Source of the DNA: Lytechinus pictus
Lineage: Eukaryota; Echinodermata; Echinoidea; Temnopleuroida; Toxopneustidae
Assembly: GCF_037042905.1 (NCBI RefSeq)
Contig: NC_087252.1
Location: forward strand, 28,014,994 to 28,078,993
Direction of reading: 5' to 3'
Length of the DNA stretch: 64,000 nucleotides
The notes under the pieces were generated by a model. That model did no database searches. It saw only the letters and a program-made list of their open reading frames with translations, and had not been told where the DNA came from. Position numbers and translations under genes: made by a program. Each line of letters begins with the position of its first letter. Position 1 is the stretch's first letter. This document shows positions 1 through 12,600 of this stretch, piece after piece.

Positions 1-540
1 TCCCCATGTTTTATACACAGTCGCGTGCCGATATGCGAAGGTTTACTTACTCAACGCTGTTGGGCGCCCTTCCCCATAAGCATTTATCGAGCGTTTCAAA
101 ATATCGTCGAAGTGTCCGATCTTCCCGTTGTAGTATCTTTGCTTTAACTTGAACTGTTCAATAACTTTAGCATCTCCAGATTGACTTGAATTTTATCTTA
201 AAAATCCCAAAATTACTTTCATTCTATCTCAAACAAAATTTCGATCCTCGATAAATCGACTACGCCCTCACTCGGCGTGTTCGAGAAAGGAATCCAAAAC
301 TCTCGCTTCTGACGTCATCGCAGAAATTCAGAAGCTCGTATTTATACAACCTATCATACGACATATTTAAACAATGATACTAGATACATGTTCTCCCCAC
401 GTCATACCAGAGTCAAGTAATACACCCAAGTACATGAAGTATTTGACTATATTTCACATTTTCGATGGGTTCATTTCTATATTTTATCATTAAAGCATAA
501 TTTTTCAATCTTTTCCTATGACTTTTTTAATGCAAATGCA
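1..540. other. no confident gene; possible short coding relic
   Basis: Nothing is firmly recognisable. On the minus strand about 180-24 is open for roughly 45 codons (a VIEQFKLKQRYY-like run) and ends next to GTAAGT. It could be a partial exon or a retroelement integrase tail. There is no clear acceptor and I do not recognise the family. Confidence 0.25.
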
Positions 541-544
541 TTAC

Positions 545-1180
545 GTTTTGGTCGAGCCAGTTACAGGTAACATCAAAATCGCTTTGCATTTTTTTAAACC
601 TCCTTAGATAAAACATCATAAGAGAAAGTAGCAGTATCATCTGCATGAAGACACATTTTGGAATTAACATTCAAATTCAAGTTACATACATTGATAGAAA
701 TACAAAATACTAATGGACCCTAACTGGATCCATGTGGGACGCCTGATTTATTTTTTACACTTTCACTAATACAATTATTTACTTCGGCAAGCTGTCTCCT
801 GTCTGTTAAAAAAGCTTACATCCAATCATATTCTTTACCCTTAATTCAATAATACTTCAGTTTTCCAAGAATGAAATTGTGTGGTATACCATCAACTGCT
901 TTACGTAAATTGAGGAAAATACCTCCGATCATTCGCCCCTGATCCATTTTATCAGACAAATAGTATTTAATTTTAGTTAGACATGAATGCAAAGATCTAG
1001 AACCTGACTGAGAATTCGTTGGCAGTTTGTCTTCATTCAAGTATTCATAAAGTTGATTGTGGATTGCTCTTTCAAATATTTTAGACGAGGCAGGTAGAAC
1101 AGATATTGGTCTCAAATTATCAACATCATATGATCCTCCTTTATGTCTTGAAGTAATACCTGCCGTCTTTAAGTGTGTTC
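545..1180 (-). pseudogene. decayed non-LTR retrotransposon reverse transcriptase
   Basis: Reading from 1180 down, the minus strand gives NLRPISVLPASSKIFER, a degraded palm block (FLNLRKAVDGIPHN), then after a frame change GVPHGSS-stop-GPLVF, and HADDTATF at about 640. This is the standard order of RT blocks in a LINE. The catalytic FADD-type motif has become HADD, and stops and frameshifts interrupt the frame. It is a relic of the jockey/CR1 type. Confidence 0.7.
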
Positions 1181-1474
1181 TATTTATAGTACAAGTTCGA
1201 AATGTCATATATTGTATAAATAAACCAATGGTTGTACTAACAAGGAGCACCCAGTTTAAGAAGCTATGGATGTATGCCACCAACTCCACTTGAACAGCCC
1301 TTGAACAATCAATGTACGACAATGGCTTAAAAACAACCTTTTATTTTATTTTACTGAATTGAAATTCACATTCGGGTATAGATAATGTCTGTAAACTATT
1401 CAATGCATCAATACTTTGCAAATTTTTTAATAACTTTTCTACAACTCAGTTCTAACTATTCTTTGAAATTGTAT
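1181..1474. other. no gene seen
   Basis: AT-rich sequence between the RT relic and the hairpin at 1475. No ORF with family resemblance and no obvious repeat were seen. Confidence 0.4.
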
Positions 1475-1535
1475 TTTTATCCATTGTATTTATCGTAATA
1501 TAGAGATGTTATTACGATAAATACATTGGATAAAA
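1475..1535. repeat. near-perfect hairpin, 26-bp arms
   Basis: The arm at 1475-1500 (ending TATTTATCGTAATA) is the reverse complement of 1510-1535 with a single mismatch, around a loop of about 9 bp. It sits at the edge of the AT-rich tandem repeat that follows. Confidence 0.7.
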
Positions 1536-1589
1536 CTTACAAAACTTTTTTTAAATTTTTAGTTATTTTTAATAACATATTTTCATAAT

Positions 1590-3110
1590 TTTTCGAGGAC
1601 GTTTGATGTTATTGTCACACCCAATACATAACATAAAGATGTTAGTAAATAGTTGTTTCTCGAAAAATGTTTAAATGATATGTAAAAAAGTCAAAATAAG
1701 GATATTTCTGATACATTTTTTAAAGACATTATAAAAACATTTCTAAAAAATGTTTTGTTATAATATTTGAGAAACATATCATGACATTTCGAGAATATTT
1801 TGTTATTTTAATGTTCTTTTTACATAATTTATGACAATATAAGAACGATGTTAGTAAAATGTATTTTTTCTGAAATAATGTATCATAAAACCTATTATAC
1901 AATATTTTTCTCCTTGTTTTAGTGAAAGTAATCTAAAAACATAGTTTCATAGCACTTCAAGAACGTTTGATGTTATTGCTATGGTATTATAACAACCTTA
2001 AAATATATTTTTAGATCCCATGTATAAAGATAATAGTATAGTTATACAATGTTAAAATTGTATTATGAAGACACTAAAATAAGGATGTTTCTGATATATT
2101 CTGAAATATTTTGGCAAATATTAGAAGAAAAAAAATATTTTCTATACGTTTCTATAACTGTTGACGCTATTATCATATTCTAACACATTTTTAAAAATGT
2201 TAATTTTTCATTAAATATATATCCTTCTAAAAATGTTAGTAAATATTACTAAGTTTCTTAAATAAATGTAAAAATCATATCCTAAAAACATTGGAAAATA
2301 TGTTAAAAATACATTCAGTAACGTTTGGAAAAATATTAGGAAAACATTTTTTTATAAACTTTTAGTTGAAATATTATATAAAAATTGTTTTATAACATTT
2401 CAAGAACGTTTGATACTATTGTCAGAATATTGTAACAGCGCTTTTAAAATGATATTTTCACATCCAATGTGTAACATTATAAAGATGTTGGTAAAATGTT
2501 ATTTTGTTTCTCAAAAAATGTTAATATTACATCACATAAACGTAAAAAAGAAAATGTTTTTAATATATTTTTGGAAAACAATTGAAAAACATTTTTCAAA
2601 AAATGTGTCGTTAAAATATTGTAAAACCATCGTTTCATATCATTTCAAGAACATTTATTGTTATTGTCATAATATTCTAACAACGTTTTTAAAATAATAT
2701 TTTTACACCAAAGATATATTGTAAAGATGTCATTGAAACATTGTGTTTCTCTCAAAATGTTAAAATGATATCACAAAAACGTCAAAATTATTATGTTTCT
2801 AATACATTTTTGAAAAAGTTTTAGAGAACATCACAAAAACATTTTTCAAAAATGTTTTGTTGAATTATTTTGAAAACATATTTTCATTACTTTTTATAAC
2901 ATTAGATTTTGTTGCCGTAACATCCTAAGAACGTTCTAAAAAAATTATTTTCACATTATGTAACATTATAAAAACGTCAGAAAAATATTATTTCGTTTTC
3001 TTAATGTTTTTTTCATGTCATTTTAACATCATGATTGGACATATTGATAACATTTTTAAAAAATGTCTTTTAATTGTTTTTGTCTGGCCATCAAAACATA
3101 TGCTTGATAT
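1590..3110. repeat. degenerate AT-rich tandem repeat
   Basis: The phrase AACGTTTGATGTTATTG and its variants recurs near 1602, 1966, 2403, 2647 and about 2900. Other shared phrases follow each one: ATTATAAAGATGTTAGTAAA, a GTTTCTC...AAAATGTTAAAATGATAT block and ACATTTTTCAAAAATGTTTT. Spacing varies from about 245 to 440 bp, so units have lost or gained blocks. Short ORFs here are chance. Confidence 0.6.
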
Positions 3111-3359
3111 TATAATGACGCTAATGTTTCATTAATGTTATGCAAATATTCTTAAGAAATGGTTTTTGAAAGCATTTCTAAGATCTTTCAAAATATTTAA
3201 TGGCAATATGTCGTTCAGACACGATTCCTTTTAATTTTTTTTTGCATGTCAAATTTTCCTAGGGGAAAATGTGCCACCCCTTTTCAAAATCCTGAATTCG
3301 CCCCTGACGTCAATACATATGTCCTTCTACATAATACCCCCAAAGACAAAAAGGTGTCA

Positions 3360-3642
3360 TTATTCAGTTTTAGCTTTGCTACCGTTAAACATTCGCTTAC
3401 ATCCCTTAAAAGCAAGTTTGCATGAATACACCACAAAAACAATTGCTGTGATGAAGACGAGAAGAAAGACGGCGGCGACATCGAGAAGGTAATACTGATA
3501 CCAGGTTAGGTCATGAATCGGTGATCGCATGTAGCCGCCCCCGTGCTTGAGGACGTGTTCGATCCAGTGGACTGCCGTTTCAAGAGGTGTCATCGGTCGG
3601 TCATGGAATATCGCCGACAGCTTTGTAACCGTTTCTTTGTAT
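3360..3642 (-). CDS. UGT exon 4 (C-terminal part, membrane anchor, tail)
   Basis: The acceptor TTTCAG completes the Lys432 codon from the previous exon. The 283-bp exon encodes the YKETVTKLSAIF and HDLTWYQYY blocks typical of UGT C-termini, one membrane helix (about 484-506), a basic tail and a TAA stop at 3360-3362. It lies 10.8 kb from exon 3, across an intron full of transposons. Phase and family match show that it belongs to the same gene. Confidence 0.86.
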
Positions 3643-6600
3643 CTGAAATTGTTCAATAATTGAAATTTACAATTAGTTGATTATCATAATTGGTTAATTG
3701 ACCAATTTGCCAAATATCTAGAAAAAAAACCCTCAAACTAGACATGCCAGAAAACCAGAATTGGGACCATGGTTATGAAATTCATTTCCCCTTAAAGAAT
3801 TTACATGAAATTACTTTTGTGATAAGAATTAATGAACTTGTGTTTTCTTTTTCGTGTTTTTAAAGGCTTAATCTGAAAATGTTCGAATAGTTAAAATGTA
3901 GTCAATTACCAATTTTGCAAATACGTCGAAAACACAAGAATTCCTTAAATTAGAGATTTACATTTGGCACCATACGGGAAAGGCAATTTCAAGATATAAA
4001 CATATATTTATTAATGTATTGTTAATTGGTTACCAAAATTTTAAAAATTAGGTTCCATTTTCATTTCTCTTTCATAGCATGTTTGTTATATTTTTACTAC
4101 AGTGTCGGCTGTAATAGGAAACTGTTACAGCCCACACTTGAGTCAGGTCAGTCTTTCTAACATAAATGCGTTTGGGCAGATTTCTACAACCGATAACATG
4201 TAGGTCGGTACACTGGCGGATCCGGGGGTGGCACAGCCGGCACGTGCCCCCCCCCCCTCCCTTGAGAAGCAAAACGCCGTTAAAACAAAAGTGCCCCCCC
4301 CCCTTGAGAAGCAAAATGCCGTTAAAACAAAAGTGTCCCTCCCCCCCCCCTCCCCCTTTGATAGTGAAGACCCATGTTAATTTGTTTTCGTGGACGCAAT
4401 TTTCTTTAATTTTTGGTTAAAAACCTTGTCAAATTTTTCCTCGGAAAAATGTGCCCCCCTCTTTGGAAAACCCTGGATCCGCCCCTGGGTCGGCACTACC
4501 TGTCGCATGGGAGCTGAGGAGTGGCTGCAAGATGAGGAGACAAGAATGAAATCACAACAGTACAGCACCAGGCTTCAACCCCCTGCTTCTAATCCAAACC
4601 CTGATTTGCCCATGTCGGAACACCCTAGTGACGGGTTGACCCTAAAGCTTTCGGGACGGACCAACCTTGATGATAGTGACAAAGTCAAGGTGGATTATCT
4701 TATCAAAAGAAAGAAAACTCTAATAGTGAGTAGTTTTAATATACCTTTACTTCAAGATCAAGAGGCAATTGAGGGTTGAACTAGCCCATGAAGCACCATA
4801 TTTAGGCATTGATGTTATTTTTCTCAAAGAACATCGGATAGATCATTCTGAACCAATTGTACAACAAACATTTTGCGAACGGGTAGGCCTATACTTTGAT
4901 GACTTTCTCTGCATGGAAGATCTCCATAAATGCATACTAGTATTCTGGAAGTGTTGGTTTTCTAATCTCACCATCTGCTCTGAGAGCATGTCTTAAAATT
5001 CATGTCTTAAAATTAGAAAGCTTGGGAATCGTATCGTTGAAATCACTTTGAACGGCAATCCAGCAACCACTAAAGTTTCCTTTTACAGCCTCCATAATGA
5101 ATATTCTGGCGAAGACTTTACTCAGTTCTATGATGAACCCTCTTTCGCTATATACTCTTTGCCTGCACATGATTCTATGTTGGCGATGATTTTAATGCAC
5201 AACTTGGGCCCGAAGACGCTTACTGTACCATTTTATACAAAACTAATAGGTATGGCATGCTCCTCAAAGACTTTATGGAGCAACACAACCTCCTCGCGAC
5301 TAATTCTAGATTTCAACACCGGATTGGACCCACAAGCGAGCAAATGGTCAGCTTGCTCAAATCGAATATATCCTAGTCAGAAGGAAGTGGATCAATAGAC
5401 CAGTTCGTAGTTACTTCATGGACAATTTTGGTCAAATGACCTTTCATTTCTTTCATTATGATAGGCAGATTTCAAAGCAAGATATTACGTAAGCTTGCCT
5501 TACATAGCAGGATGAAGAAATTGAATAGACCAGGTGACTAGTCTGGACATAGTTAATTCAAAGTTGCTTCAATGCTATGCAGATCTCGACAGTTGTGAAT
5601 TAGTGGAAAGTTATGAGTTGACACTGAGTAATATTCTTGAAAAGCATGCTCCGCTTACAGTCAGGACTATTACAGCTCGACCCCGTTCACCGTGGTATTC
5701 AGAAAAATGTCATGAAGCAAAACAGAAATTGCGTAAGCTTGAGAGACGTTGGCGGATAAGTAGGTTGGAGATTGATCATCAGATATTCTTAAAAGAAGCC
5801 AGACGTTATAATCAAGTCTTAAAGCGAGAAAGAAGGGCTCACTATTCAAGGGAACTTGAAGACTGTGGCCCAAGAGACTTCTTCCAGAAAGTTACTAACC
5901 TGTGCGCAAAGTCTGAGCAAACACTTCCTAAAGATGATGAAAAGAACCCGTCACTTGCAAATCGGTTTAGTACCTTCTTTGCTCGTAAAACTGAAATTAT
6001 TGTATCATCACTTGATCCCTCGAAGTGTCCTGAAGTTGCTGATGTCATGTTTGAGAAAACTGACCATGTGTTTGATGAATTTCAGGAAGTATCCTCACAG
6101 CAAGTAGAAAGAATCATTTCAGGTTCCAAATCATCCACTTGTGAATTAGATCCAATGCCAACGGATTTGCTGAAGAAGTTCATCAAGGAGTTAGCTCCAG
6201 TGATGACCAGGATTGTAAACTTGGTACTTAGTAGTGGACATTTCCCTGATTCATTGAAGGAAGCTCATGTCACACCATTAATAAAGGGAGATGGGCTTGA
6301 CTCTGAGGACTTGAAAAACTACAGACCTATAGCACATCTAAAATTTATTAGTAAGACGATTGAAATAATTATGGTCATTCAAATTAATGCGTACCTTAAG
6401 GAAAGTAATTTGTATTCTTCTATTCAGTCAGCATATAGACAGTACCATAGCTGTGAGACTGCATTGGTAAGGGTTGTTAATGACATCCTTCTGAATCTTG
6501 ATCGTGGAGAGGAGGCTATTCTACTTTTGCTTGATTATAAAGCAGCATTTGATACAATTTTACATGAAAAATTCCTATCGCGCTTAGAGGAAAGATACGG

Positions 6601-9600
6601 GATATGTGGTGTTGCACTTAAACTGATTAAGTCATACTTTCAAAATAGGTCGCAGAAGGTGGTAATAGGAAATTCCATGTCAGATGCTAAGTCATCTCCT
6701 TACGGTGTTCCGCAAGGGTCGGTATTCGGCCCGGTAGCATTTAGTCTGTATGTTGCACCGTTATATGATATAATCTGTAAGCATAGATTAAAAGGTATGA
6801 TGTATGCTGATGACACCCAAGTTTATGTGCTGGTTCAAAAGAGTCATCAGAATGAAGCAATTTTGCAAATCCAGGATTGTATGACAGATATTAAGAATTG
6901 GTCTGTTCATAATGGTCTTAAACTTAATGAGGAGAAAACTGAGGTACTACATTTTACAAGTAAATTTAGGCAAAGTAAATCCATTGAGTCCATTTCATTT
7001 GGTAACACGGTAATACATACTGTTGGTTCTGCTCGAAACTTAGGTGTTAGACTTGATGAGCATTTGACTTTGTCAGGTCATGTGAAACAGATCTGTAAGG
7101 CTACTTCATTTGCTTTGCAAAAGATTGGGACAATTCGACCTTTTCTTTCGAAGAAATCAACAGAGAGACTTGTGCATGCTCAAGTAATGTCTCGCCTTGA
7201 TTTCTGTAATGGTATTTTGTATGGCCTTCCTGAGAGTGAAATTCAGAAATTGCAAAGAATCCAAAACTCTGCTGCAAGGTTGGTGACTCGCACTAGACTT
7301 CATGATCATATTACCCCAATCTTACGACAGCTTCATTGGCTTCCGATGAGACAGCGTATTGAATTTAAGATATTGACGTTAGTTTTCTTGTGCATGCAGG
7401 AATTGGGCCCTGCTTATTTGCAAGAATTGATCACTAAATACTCTCCTGCAAGAAATCTACGTTCCAAATCAAAATGTCAGTTGGCTTCCCAGTCGGTGTT
7501 AACAAATTTCTATGGTGCGAGGTCATTTCAACACGCTGCAGCAGAGCTGTGGAACAAGTTACCATTTAACCTGAAACTTGCCGATACAATTGAGAGTTTT
7601 AAGAGTCTTTTAAAGACACATTTCTTTCTTTCTTTATAATAATATTTTTTGGAATTTGTGCCAAGGTATTTTCATCTTTATATGACACTGACCATATATC
7701 TATTTCTCTTTTTTTCTCTTTTTCTTTTCTTCTTTCAAGCGCATAGGGACTTAAATTTACTTTTTGTGATATGCGCTATAAAAGAATGGTTCATTATTAT
7801 TATTAGAATAGCACACCAATGAACGCTTTATGAAGGTATTTGTTGCATTTCTACTTTGAATGCATATCATAGCATGTTGCACAATGTACTTGGCAAACTG
7901 TGAAATACCAGTCGTTCGTGGACGCATTGTTGTTTTTTGTGGATGTAAATGAATACCACTATTCAAAAGAATATTTGAATAATCAAGACATCTAAGTTGG
8001 TGCTTATCTCATTAGATTTTAAACCACCATGTCCCTTTCGTACAAATGACCTTCCTCTGATCATGCGTAGAATCTTTTCATCATGCGCAGAAAGGAACTA
8101 CGAACTGGCTTATTCGGTTCAGAATAGTACAGCATATCGGTTTTCTGAAGGGGTTGGGTCTGATCATGATCGAATTGCATCATGTAAATGTCAAAGAAGT
8201 TATCGGATGTGTAAAACTCAATCTAAAGACCTCATGAAGTTTAATAGAGTATTTGATTGATTGGCTCTGGTAAATCAAAATGACCAGTTGAAAGATCTAT
8301 ACACATGTTGTTGCGTATAATTATTATATAATAATTACCATTATAATGAGTATTATTGTAATAATTTCAATTCTTGAAATAATTTAGCCGTATATCAGAG
8401 GGACACTTTTTGGAACGCGCGCTGTACTGTCATCTAATTCATCACAAAGTGTTAAAAAATATCAAAGGTTTTGTACACTTTGTGATTAATTAGATGATAG
8501 TACAACGCGTCCCTAAACATATATATGGCTGAATTATTTCAAAAGTTGAAAATTGTTCTCAATTATAATGTGTTGTATTGGGAAGCTCATCTCGATCATA
8601 TTGTTTTTAAATCTCACTGCATTTTACCTATCTTCATCTCTATTAAGTGGTATATGGTGTGTACATGTCAAGATGTGATGAGCGTGATCTGTTCTTTTTC
8701 TCCTTTTGGTTTCTCCTCCCTTTCTCTCCTCCCTTTTTCATTCTCTCCATTTATATCATTACACCTTCACGACTTCCATTTACATTCGTATAGTTTCCTT
8801 CTTTCTTTTCGCCCACCTACCACTGCATTCTTTTTTTTCTCTACTGACCTGAATTCTTTGTTGTAAGATCACATAGTTTACATAATAGGATTGTGTATCA
8901 TTAAAGAAAATGCGTTGATCTTTAAATAAGCCATTTTATCTATATAACTTCGACAAAAAAAACTACGCTCCAGTGCTTTTGAATACACAGTCTATATGTA
9001 ACGATGGTGCTTTTAAGCCCATTCCAAGTTTCCATACGTTTGTCATGCATGGAAATTAATTCGTAATGTATGAAAATTAATTTGTCATGTAGCACTGCGC
9101 GGAAACCCACTGCATGACGAATCGTTCATGTCGCTGACAACAAAGTTGTCATGGCATGCACAACTTTAAAATTGTCACACAAATATTGACAGTTACACTA
9201 TAGAGCTGTATAAACCTAACTGTTGCACATGTAAGTTAGAACGCTAGATCTAGATAACTTGATATAATGTGTGTGATCCGAAATGCAAGACTAGATTATA
9301 ACTTATCTAGATCTAGGCCTAACCTAAAGAGTAAAATTCTAGACGTTATCAAAAAAATAAAAAAAGGTAGACCCTATAGAACTAGGCCTACACTCCTAAT
9401 ATCTAAGAAGGCTTATCAAATCACAACCTTGCATGTCCAGGGGCCTGTTGCAGAAAGAGTTGCAATTAATCGCAACTCTAAAAATCATGCGCAACTTGAT
9501 TTTCAACCAATCAACAGCGCGCATTTCGGACTTGCGATTGATATTTTGACTTGCGTTTAAACGCAACTCTTTCTGCAACGGGCCCCAGAACTTCCAGAAG

Positions 9601-12600
9601 GGTAACAACGGGAAATTAATTTCAAGTTTGTTAATGGGAGATGCAAATGATAGAAACAACAGGTCATTTTTGTTTCATGCCTAATTCCAACAATACTGCA
9701 TTTTTGTTTTTATTCCTTCACTGTACATTTTGAATGAAAAATCAATTTCCACGAGTAGGGTTCGCTTTCGCGAAGTGTGATACACTTGTGGTTTGCCCTT
9801 CATTGTTCAGCTTAAAGTGATGGTCCGGGCTGAAAATATTTATATCTTAATACATAGAGTAGAATTCACTGAGCAAAATGCCGAAAATTTCTTAAAAATC
9901 GGATAACAAATAATAAAGTTATTGAAGTTTAAAGTTTAGCAATATTTTGTAAAAACAGTCGTCATGAATATTCATTAGGTGGGCTGATGATGTCACATCT
10001 CCACTTTCCGTTTTCTTATGTTACATAAAATCATTTTTTTTTTCATTATTTCATACTTGTGTGAATAATATGTCTCCCTTATAATGAAATTAGTTGCAGC
10101 AATTAATATCTAATGCACTAAATCAGTTGTCAATCCAATTTTTCTAGTTCTTGGAGGAAAAAATTTGAATAAACCTAATTTCATATAATAAAATACAAAA
10201 GAACAAGTGGAGATGTGACATCATCAGCCCACCTAATGAATATTCATGAAGACTGTTTTCACAAAATATTGCTAAACTTTAAAATTCAATAACTTTGTTA
10301 TTTGTTATCCGATTTTGATGAAATTTTCGGCATCTTGACCAGTGAATTCTCCTCTATTTATTAAGCTATACATACTTACAGCCCGGACCAATCCCTTTAA
10401 GCATTTATCCATCATTTATACTTTCTTTTAGTTCGGTGCACTGATCTCCCGTCAATCGTCAAAAACTTCATTTTTGATGATTCTTACCCCTCTGCGCATG
10501 CTAAAGTTTATGATTGGATGAGCCCTGATAGATCAAACTGGGGCCCGTTGCAGAAAGAGTTGCGTTTAACCGCAAGTCAAAATATCAATTGCAAGTCCGA
10601 AATGCGCGCTGTTGATTGGTTGAAAATCAAGTTGCGCATGATTTTTGAAGTTGCGTATGATTTTTGAAGTTGCGTTTGATTGCAACTCTTTCTGCAACGG
10701 GCCCCTGGGATGGTAAATGTGGGTTAACATGCTACGGCAAATGCAGCAATACAGTAGAGCTGAAAACCTGGAATAGGCTGAAAGGTACCACTGTTTATAC
10801 GTAACAGGGTGTTTATTCAAAGACGCTGAAGCGAGACCAATAAAATTTTCGTAGAAGTTAGATTATGAAATAAGCTTTTTTTAATACTCCTGTACATTTT
10901 ATTGAGAATACTACTACATCTCGGAGTTAATCATTCAGCCCTATGTGAGAGGGATATTTTTGGCGGGACGCGCTGTATAGTGAGCCCGGGGGGGGGCACT
11001 CAGTTTATAATGCATAGTGGGTATGTGCCGCGGAGGGGACCCCCATTTTTACATTCAAATTTCCGTTCCAAGGCATAGCATTTTTGTCTTTTTGAGAAAA
11101 AGAACAAAGAAAGCCGCTCCAAGGCATAGCATTTCCTTCTTATCGAGAAAAAAGAAGAAAGAAATCCGTTCCAAAGCTTCGCATATTTTTCGTTACGCCG
11201 TTCCGGTCGCATTGATTTGCTACAAGGAGCTGCAATTTGGTGAAAAGCGGCCGTAGAGCGCTTTTCGACCATCGCCTAAGCGAGAGCGCACCCGGCGGAG
11301 GCCGCGCTAGCTGCGTCATGCACGATTGCCCGTTCCATAGGGATGCATACGCACTCACAGAGATACGGAGATCCGTTCCGAGGACCCCCGTTTTCACAAA
11401 CATTTATAGTTCCGAAGCCCGTTCCGAGGACCCTCCTTTTACAATAAGCCCGCTCCAAGGCCCCCGTTTTTTGCCTCGCCCGCGGCACACCCCTACCACT
11501 TTTTTGTCGAGTGCCCCCCCCCCCCCCCCGGGATAGTGAGGCATCGGAAGCATACAATAAACTCATTGATGGTGATAAAGAGATCGCACTTCAAACTCTC
11601 CCAGAGAAAACTAAGAAATGAGTGTGTCTCAAACGATGAAAACTAGAGATATATTTAAAAAAAAGCTTCAACTCAATATCACGCAAGGCCTACTCAAAAT
11701 AGTAAACAGAACAAGGCATATGTTGAGGCCTATCCAATGGCCTTTGAAAACAAACTTAAAGACAAAACATAAAAGTTTGAAAGTCTATACTTCGGCCACA
11801 TTTGCTCTATATACGGCGGCCGTACGGCGAGTCGAAAACAGCCGTTTTATTAATTTTTATTCTAAACACCTATATGTAGCTGGGACACAAAATGTTAAAA
11901 CGTCTGTTTTCGACTCGCCGTACGGCCGCCTAAGAGCAAATGTGACCGAGGTATAAGGTTGGTAAGAAACATGCAGCATGATGAGGCCTATACAATGGCC
12001 CTTGAAAACAAAATTAAATACAAAACTGAAAAAAAGATTGAAAGTCTTTAGGTTGATAAGGAATACGCAGCAGCTTGGCATCTCCTGAAAGATAATAATA
12101 ATAATAGACAGTTCTTGTATAGCGCATAACACATTATAAATAACGTCTCTATGCGCTTCCAAAGGACTTGGATGTTATCACCCTGGCTTTAGCCCCGCAG
12201 CCTTTCCAGCGCTGGGGCGTTTCAAGGAATAAATTCCTGCCAGGTACCCATTCACCTCACCTGGGTTGAGTGCAGCACAATGTGGATAAATTTCTTGCTG
12301 AAGGAAACTACGCAATGGCTGGGATTTGAACCCACGACCCTCTGTTTCAAAGTCCGGAAACTAATCCACTGGGCCACAACGCTCCACATATAACCAATCC
12401 AGTTACTATGATGAAAGGTGACACTTCTGAAAAAAAGAAGAGGTTATTGGCTAAAGCACTTCAGAGACCTTCTCGGCTCACCAGTTCAGGACAGTTTGTG
12501 ATCTCCTTATCAAAACAGGGTCATTTTCTAAGGCAGAGCTTCTTAATTTGTGCTCTGAAAAGGTGCAAGTTTCAACGTCATTTGACCCAGATAACATTCC

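Noticed and set aside
846-1293. Host genes on either strand
   Set aside because: The minus frame is a LINE reverse-transcriptase relic; the plus frame is its shadow.
10985-11570. Coding genes on both strands in the 548-bp element
   Set aside because: Open frames arise from the GC-richer repeat phrases. Both strands are open alike, and the region has exact inverted ends and target duplications.
12300-12385. tRNA gene on the minus strand
   Set aside because: It is the head of a SINE; a second, longer copy at 44068-44350 shares the non-tRNA body.
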